A stretch of DNA of 64,000 bases. Origin: Chionis minor (lineage: Eukaryota; Chordata; Aves; Charadriiformes; Chionididae). Positions within the stretch are counted from its first letter, which is position 1, and every line of letters begins with the position of its first letter. Of this stretch, positions 59,906 to 64,000 are shown one piece after another. A model generated the notes under the pieces. The model was given only the letters and a program-made list of their open reading frames with translations, did no database searches and was not told the origin of the DNA. The DNA lies in contig VZSF01009849.1 of the NCBI GenBank assembly GCA_013398295.1, positions 62,001-126,000 on the forward strand. Reading direction: 5' to 3'. The position numbers and the translations under genes were made by a program.

Positions 59906-61688
59906 TCTGACAAGATCTCCCGTCTGTCATCAACAGACTGGAAACATATGAGTCGTGGCTTTGTCTTTAGGAAGAAGAGATTAAGTCCAAGTGGGTTATT
60001 TCAGTTTGGTCTGAAAGGCTCAGTGGCAGGTGCAAACTTTCTGCTTCCTGTCATCCAGCTCTTAATTGCAGTTTCTTTGCTGTTTGGTGTAGCATTTTGA
60101 ATTGCAATGACGTTATGCTACAGCAAGACCGTACAAACATTGCTCTGCTGCTGTCTGGTACCAAATTCTTCTTTTAGGATGGGTCCATCACAGTGTGAAC
60201 TGCTAAGCGTGACCCAGGGTCAGGGCTTGACGGTAAATGCTAGGCAACTTGATGTAGCTAGAGGTGTATGATGATCTGACACTTGCTGCATGCAAAATGG
60301 GTGACTTCAGGCATATATGGCTTTTGCCCTCTTCTCCTGACACCCATGTAATGTTGGGAGCTTTCTTTAAGGAGACAGGAGGTCATATCCCTTTTCCCTC
60401 CCTCCACCCAGGTGAAGAGGATAGAAATGTGGGTTAATGTTTGCAATACAGCCCTGTCTTGCTGACTTAGTTCCCCTCTGATGGAGGAGGTTAACAAGGA
60501 AGAGCAGAAAGCAGGTGTGTTTCCTTAATGATATGAAGATTTTTGGAAAGAAAAGTCGGGGAGAAGGAAACAATCTGTTCTTGGAGTACTCTGGTTCAAG
60601 GCTGGGCAGTTACCACCGCCTAATGCAAGCAGTCGCTCTGGAGGTGTTTGCTGCCTTGTCGTCTCCAAGAAAACAGGAGTTACCCAAAGAACAATAGTCA
60701 CTATGCCTAGGAAGTGCTTGAGTTGTAAATGTTGCAGGATCAAAATGTTTTTTTTCTGTTTCTTACTTGCTCTTATGCTCTGTGTATCTCAGTGGGACAG
60801 CTTTTTTTGTGGGCAGAAAATGGGATGCTGGCTCCATGCTAGTACTGACAACAAGGTGTCTTGGAGCACAGGGCTGCCAAAGGTAGGTGTCCCACTAGTG
60901 TCTGTCCTTGCTGGCTGCTCAGGATCCCTTGGTGTTTCTAATCTGGAGTACCATGGTGAGACTGGGCTGATCTCCTCGTGAAACAGGTTTTAGGGGTGAG
61001 GCAGCTTGTTTTAAGGGAAAAGGAGGTACCGTAACCAGCAGCAAAAGTCCTGACTCCTTGCCATGCTCCAGTGGAAGCTGGTGACGTTTGCTGTGGCTGC
61101 AGGAGAGCTTTGGACTGGCTGGCCCAAGGGTCTGTCAGGATGTTGCTGTAGCCTTAGGCATGTGGCTACAAAGGAAGGAGGAGAAAAGCTGTGCTAGGAT
61201 GAGTGAGAGGAAAGGGGCAGGAATAGGGCTTGAATCCAGCTACGTGTTCTACAGGGGAAAATTAACATTTCTTTTAAGCCAGCGAGATGGCAGAGCCTGG
61301 CTGCACAGAGATAAGTGTGTACAGCAGCTGCCCAGTGGGATTTTACAGGTTGACAGTGTTTAGCATGCTGCATTTAACAGTTTCATAGCCAGCTTTTCTC
61401 AGTGGCATGACACAAGGTAAAAAAGCTACAACAGGAAGGTGAGGTGCATGTGCTGAATCCTACAAGAAACAGTTTCTCCACTCTGTGCCCTAATGAATGC
61501 CCAGATGAAAGAAGAGGTGAAGCAAGCATGTGTGAAGGACAGGTAGCTCGTATCATCTCTGTCCGGTGAAGTGACGAGGAATTTAATGAGGATACCTTGA
61601 CAACAGACTGTGGCAGTGCTGTCTGCACAGGCAGATCAGTGCTGTCATGATAAGCTGCTTAGAGTTTGTACGTCTGACTGGGGCTCAC
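59906..61688. other. no gene seen
   Basis: Unique sequence without supported features. Confidence 0.5.
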
Positions 61689-61926
61689 CTCTGAGGAGGT
61701 GAATGTGCCCCGTTGTTTGCAGTGGTGAAGCCAGCTTGCGTTTTCCTGCCTTCTTGGCTCTTTGTCACCACACAGTAAACTGGAACACTGGAATGGTCTG
61801 GCTTAAAGTGAACTTTTTCTTCTTGGGGGGGCGCGGAAGGGAAGATTTTTATTTTTTTTTTTTTCTCAGTGGTCTCTGACGTCTGGAAACAGGGTTTTTG
61901 TCTTAGTACAGCTGAGGTGGTTTGAA
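61689..61926 (-). other. exon-like segment, best minus-strand candidate, product unknown
   Basis: On the minus strand a long pyrimidine-rich acceptor (cctcattcctgtctctgtgcaag) leads into 238 bp that ends at the consensus donor CTCAGAG|GTGAGC. One frame is open throughout (two bases completing a codon, 78 codons, two bases left). The reading is polar, with a lysine run encoded by A13, a proline-rich patch and a Thr/Ser/Gln-rich end; no domain was recognised. A second acceptor (cattccagtgttccag) would give a 3' sub-exon of about 90 bp. The internal A13 and C7 homopolymers argue for caution: coding exons seldom keep them. Confidence 0.25.
61852..61864 (+). repeat. T13 homopolymer
   Basis: Thirteen T residues, about 20 bp after a G7 run at 61825-61831; both lie inside the minus-strand exon-like segment. 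Confidence 0.85.
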
Positions 61927-62579
61927 CTTGCACAGAGACAGGAATGAGGAGCCAGAGGGTGACTGAAGAGGAGCTTCCCCCCCTTCTCCGAATGTGACCT
62001 CCTTGGGAGGAAGGAAGAGTATTTCTGGGATTAAGAAACTTATAGCTTGCTTGGAAAGTCTAGGCAGCTACTGAGAACTGGGCCTACGTGAGTACTTGCG
62101 CTCAGTCTATCCCTTGGTGTGGGCCACTTGCATTCACAGTACCTTAGCTGAAGTTGATTTCCTCTTGCTGCATCCAAACAGGCTGCGGTGAACTTGGGCT
62201 CACCAGTTTTCCTATGTACCTTGGCTCCTACCTGCAAGAGGCTGTTGTAGCACTCAGATCTCATTTAGCTTAACTCAAGTGTGCCAGCTTTATTTTCTCA
62301 GTGAGGCCAGTGTTGGTTGTGACCAACAGGATTAAGGTTCATATTTGAGCCTTGTTCCACCACCACTTCCCCATCACACATTCTGAATTTGGCTTGGGAG
62401 ATGAGGACAGCTGAGATGACTGGGGAAGAGAGACCCTGTGTGGTAAGAGAATGCTAAAAATTTGACTCAGTGTAACTAGCAATAAGAGGCTAATGGGTCT
62501 GTGAAAGCTGTCTACAAATGCATCCTAGGAAAAGGTAGTGGGGAAGGAGATGCATTATTTAAGATGAAGAGAAATGCCA
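61927..62579. other. no gene seen
   Basis: Unique sequence without supported features. Confidence 0.5.
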
Positions 62580-62790
62580 GCATAAGAAGACTGTATAACC
62601 TAGTCCTCCACAAATTGAGGCTGAAAATGAGAAGAATCCTTCTAACCGTCAGAGTGAAGTTGTCAAGCATCCTTCCCATAGGAACAGTGGAGAAAGAAAC
62701 TAATTGTCTAGGACATTGCTGATGAGTTACAGGGCATGAGTACCAAGAGTAGCAGGGGCTGGACTCAGAAACACTGAACATCCTTCCCAA
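62580..62790 (+). repeat. possible old CR1-type remnant, sense
   Basis: 'agaagaatccttctaaccgt' and 'cagagtgaagttgtcaagca', then 'agcaggggctggactcagaa', recall CR1 words 'ggaaaactttctaac..gagtagttaagctctgg' and 'gcaggggactggactagatg'. Divergence is high and no octamer tail is present. Confidence 0.3.
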
Positions 62791-64000
62791 GCCAGATCCC
62801 AGGCCCTAAATTTTCATTTTCCACGTGAAGCATCCAGCCTTGTGAAAAGCTATGAGAAATAAGCTTCACTTCTACACTCAGGTTCTTCACCAAGGAATGG
62901 GGAGAGACCACATTGAGGATATCTTCAGGAATGACCAGGAATTTAGCATGGAAGCTTTGAAGAGGGAGAGGTGTTTAATGTTAAGCTGTAGTTCGAACTT
63001 GGTTTATCGCCACTGGCTTGCTGTGTAAGGAAATTACAAGATGAGGAACTACCTGCTGCAAGTACAAATAACTGTATTTTGCATGTACTTATTTTTACAG
63101 AACTGTGGGGCAATACCGACAATGTGAAGTTAGTCTGGGCAGAGGAAATGAACCATCAAATCTCAGCAGAGAGGCTGAAGACTATAACACTGGCTGCTGA
63201 GAGCAGTACAAGATCCCTCTTGAATACCAGTGGAAAGTGATGATGAGGTATTTTCACAGGGTGGATATGCAAAACAAAATAGATACATGATTCACAGTGA
63301 AACACAGGCAGGAATACCTTGGTATCAGGAAATCATCTTCATATCTTCTGGGATTCTCCTAAATTAAATGGCTGATGTTTTAGAAAATTGACATGAGTTA
63401 TTTCAGGGATGTATCCCCCAAGTTCTTATTACCATGCTGTTAGGAGAATGTCCTGATTTTCTGCAATTAAACAAAGATAGGTAACTATTTAACATTCTGT
63501 GACTGAAGCAAGTAGCTGTATTAAATTACTGTATGTGCAGAGACAGATACCATCCATAGGAATGGAGTTGGCCAAAATAGGATAATTAGGAGGAACGGAG
63601 TGACTTACTGCCTCTATTAGATGAGCAGACGAACTGTTTGAGAAAGGAAAAGACCAAATGGCAGGTTTTGCTTTAACGTTTTTAATCGGAGTACTTTTCC
63701 TCAGCATCTATTCTGTCTGAACTCTTCTGACTCTTCTTTTAAATTGTTGCAGACAATCTTTACACGTGAAGATGCCTTGTATGGTCAACAACTTTGTTGC
63801 TCTTTAACAACGAGTACTGTGTAAAAGTGACTTGTCAGACTGGTGTTCTCTGGTGTGGCTGTTTGTGCTGAAAATGTTGAATTATGTTTCTGTAGTTAAT
63901 AGGCAGTCTGGATGTTTCCCTGAGTGAAAGGCTCCCCCTGTGTTGTCGCTCACTGCCTCTCTGCGTAGCTAAAAACAGATCTTAGCAAAATTTGGTAGTA
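62791..64000. other. no gene seen
   Basis: Unique sequence to the window end, without recognisable repeats, RNA genes or frames of interest. Confidence 0.5.

Noticed and set aside
1..64000. CRISPR arrays, tRNA or rRNA genes, complete ERV/LTR elements, telomeric repeats
   Set aside because: I read both strands for their hallmarks (regular spacered repeats, intact A/B boxes with cloverleaf, paired LTRs, TTAGGG arrays) and found none.

Overview
The window looks like vertebrate, most probably avian, nuclear DNA. A CR1 retrotransposon 3' end with its octamer tail lies at 30303-30371, and a second, antisense CR1-type fragment lies at 50005-50155. The rest of the recognisable repeat content is a thin scatter of old, worn amniote elements: MIR-like SINE pieces and palindromic DNA-transposon-like repeats. 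That low repeat load suits a bird better than a mammal, turtle or crocodile. There is no sign of bacterial, phage or organelle organisation: no operons, ribosome-binding sites, dense ORFs or CRISPR arrays.

No protein-coding gene can be recognised. No open frame shows a known domain, and the longest ATG frame (202 codons, 23935-24543) runs through an apparent old repeat and a degenerate 24-bp tandem repeat, so it is probably fortuitous. The window therefore reads as a large intron or an intergenic regulatory region. A few short intervals do have good splice-like edges. Those with an open frame are 8086-8209, 15576-15656, 21540-21680, 48270-48357, 54709-54762 and 57032-57096 on the plus strand, and 14775-14810 (36 bp) and 61689-61926 on the minus strand. 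One splice-like pair (25477-25716 and 26008-26108) resembles two consecutive exons of a mostly noncoding transcript. All are hypotheses; chance matches of this kind are expected in 64 kb.

Layout. 1-10 kb: an AT-rich start with a poly(A) run holding the only N, then old repeats. 10-24 kb: gene-poor, with MIR-like fragments and three exon-like candidates. 24-27 kb: a degenerate 24-bp minisatellite, a C-tract, the paired exon-like segments and a G-tract. 27-44 kb: mostly featureless apart from the CR1 end, a 14-bp minisatellite, a long purine-rich tract and a 126-codon ATG frame. 44-56 kb: the most regulatory-looking part, with a GGAA/TTCC repeat containing a perfect 16-bp palindrome, AT-rich blocks dense in homeodomain, GATA and E-box words, GC-rich minisatellites, and a GATA/E-box/CCAAT/TATA cluster next to an exon-like segment. 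56-64 kb: sparse, with two more exon-like segments and two repeat remnants.

Nothing here can be named as a new biological system. The observations most worth testing are the palindromic array at 44590-44680, the regulatory-looking blocks at 45.3, 52.2, 54.5 and 55.2 kb, and the exon-like segments at 21.5 kb (+), 14.8 kb (-) and 61.8 kb (-).
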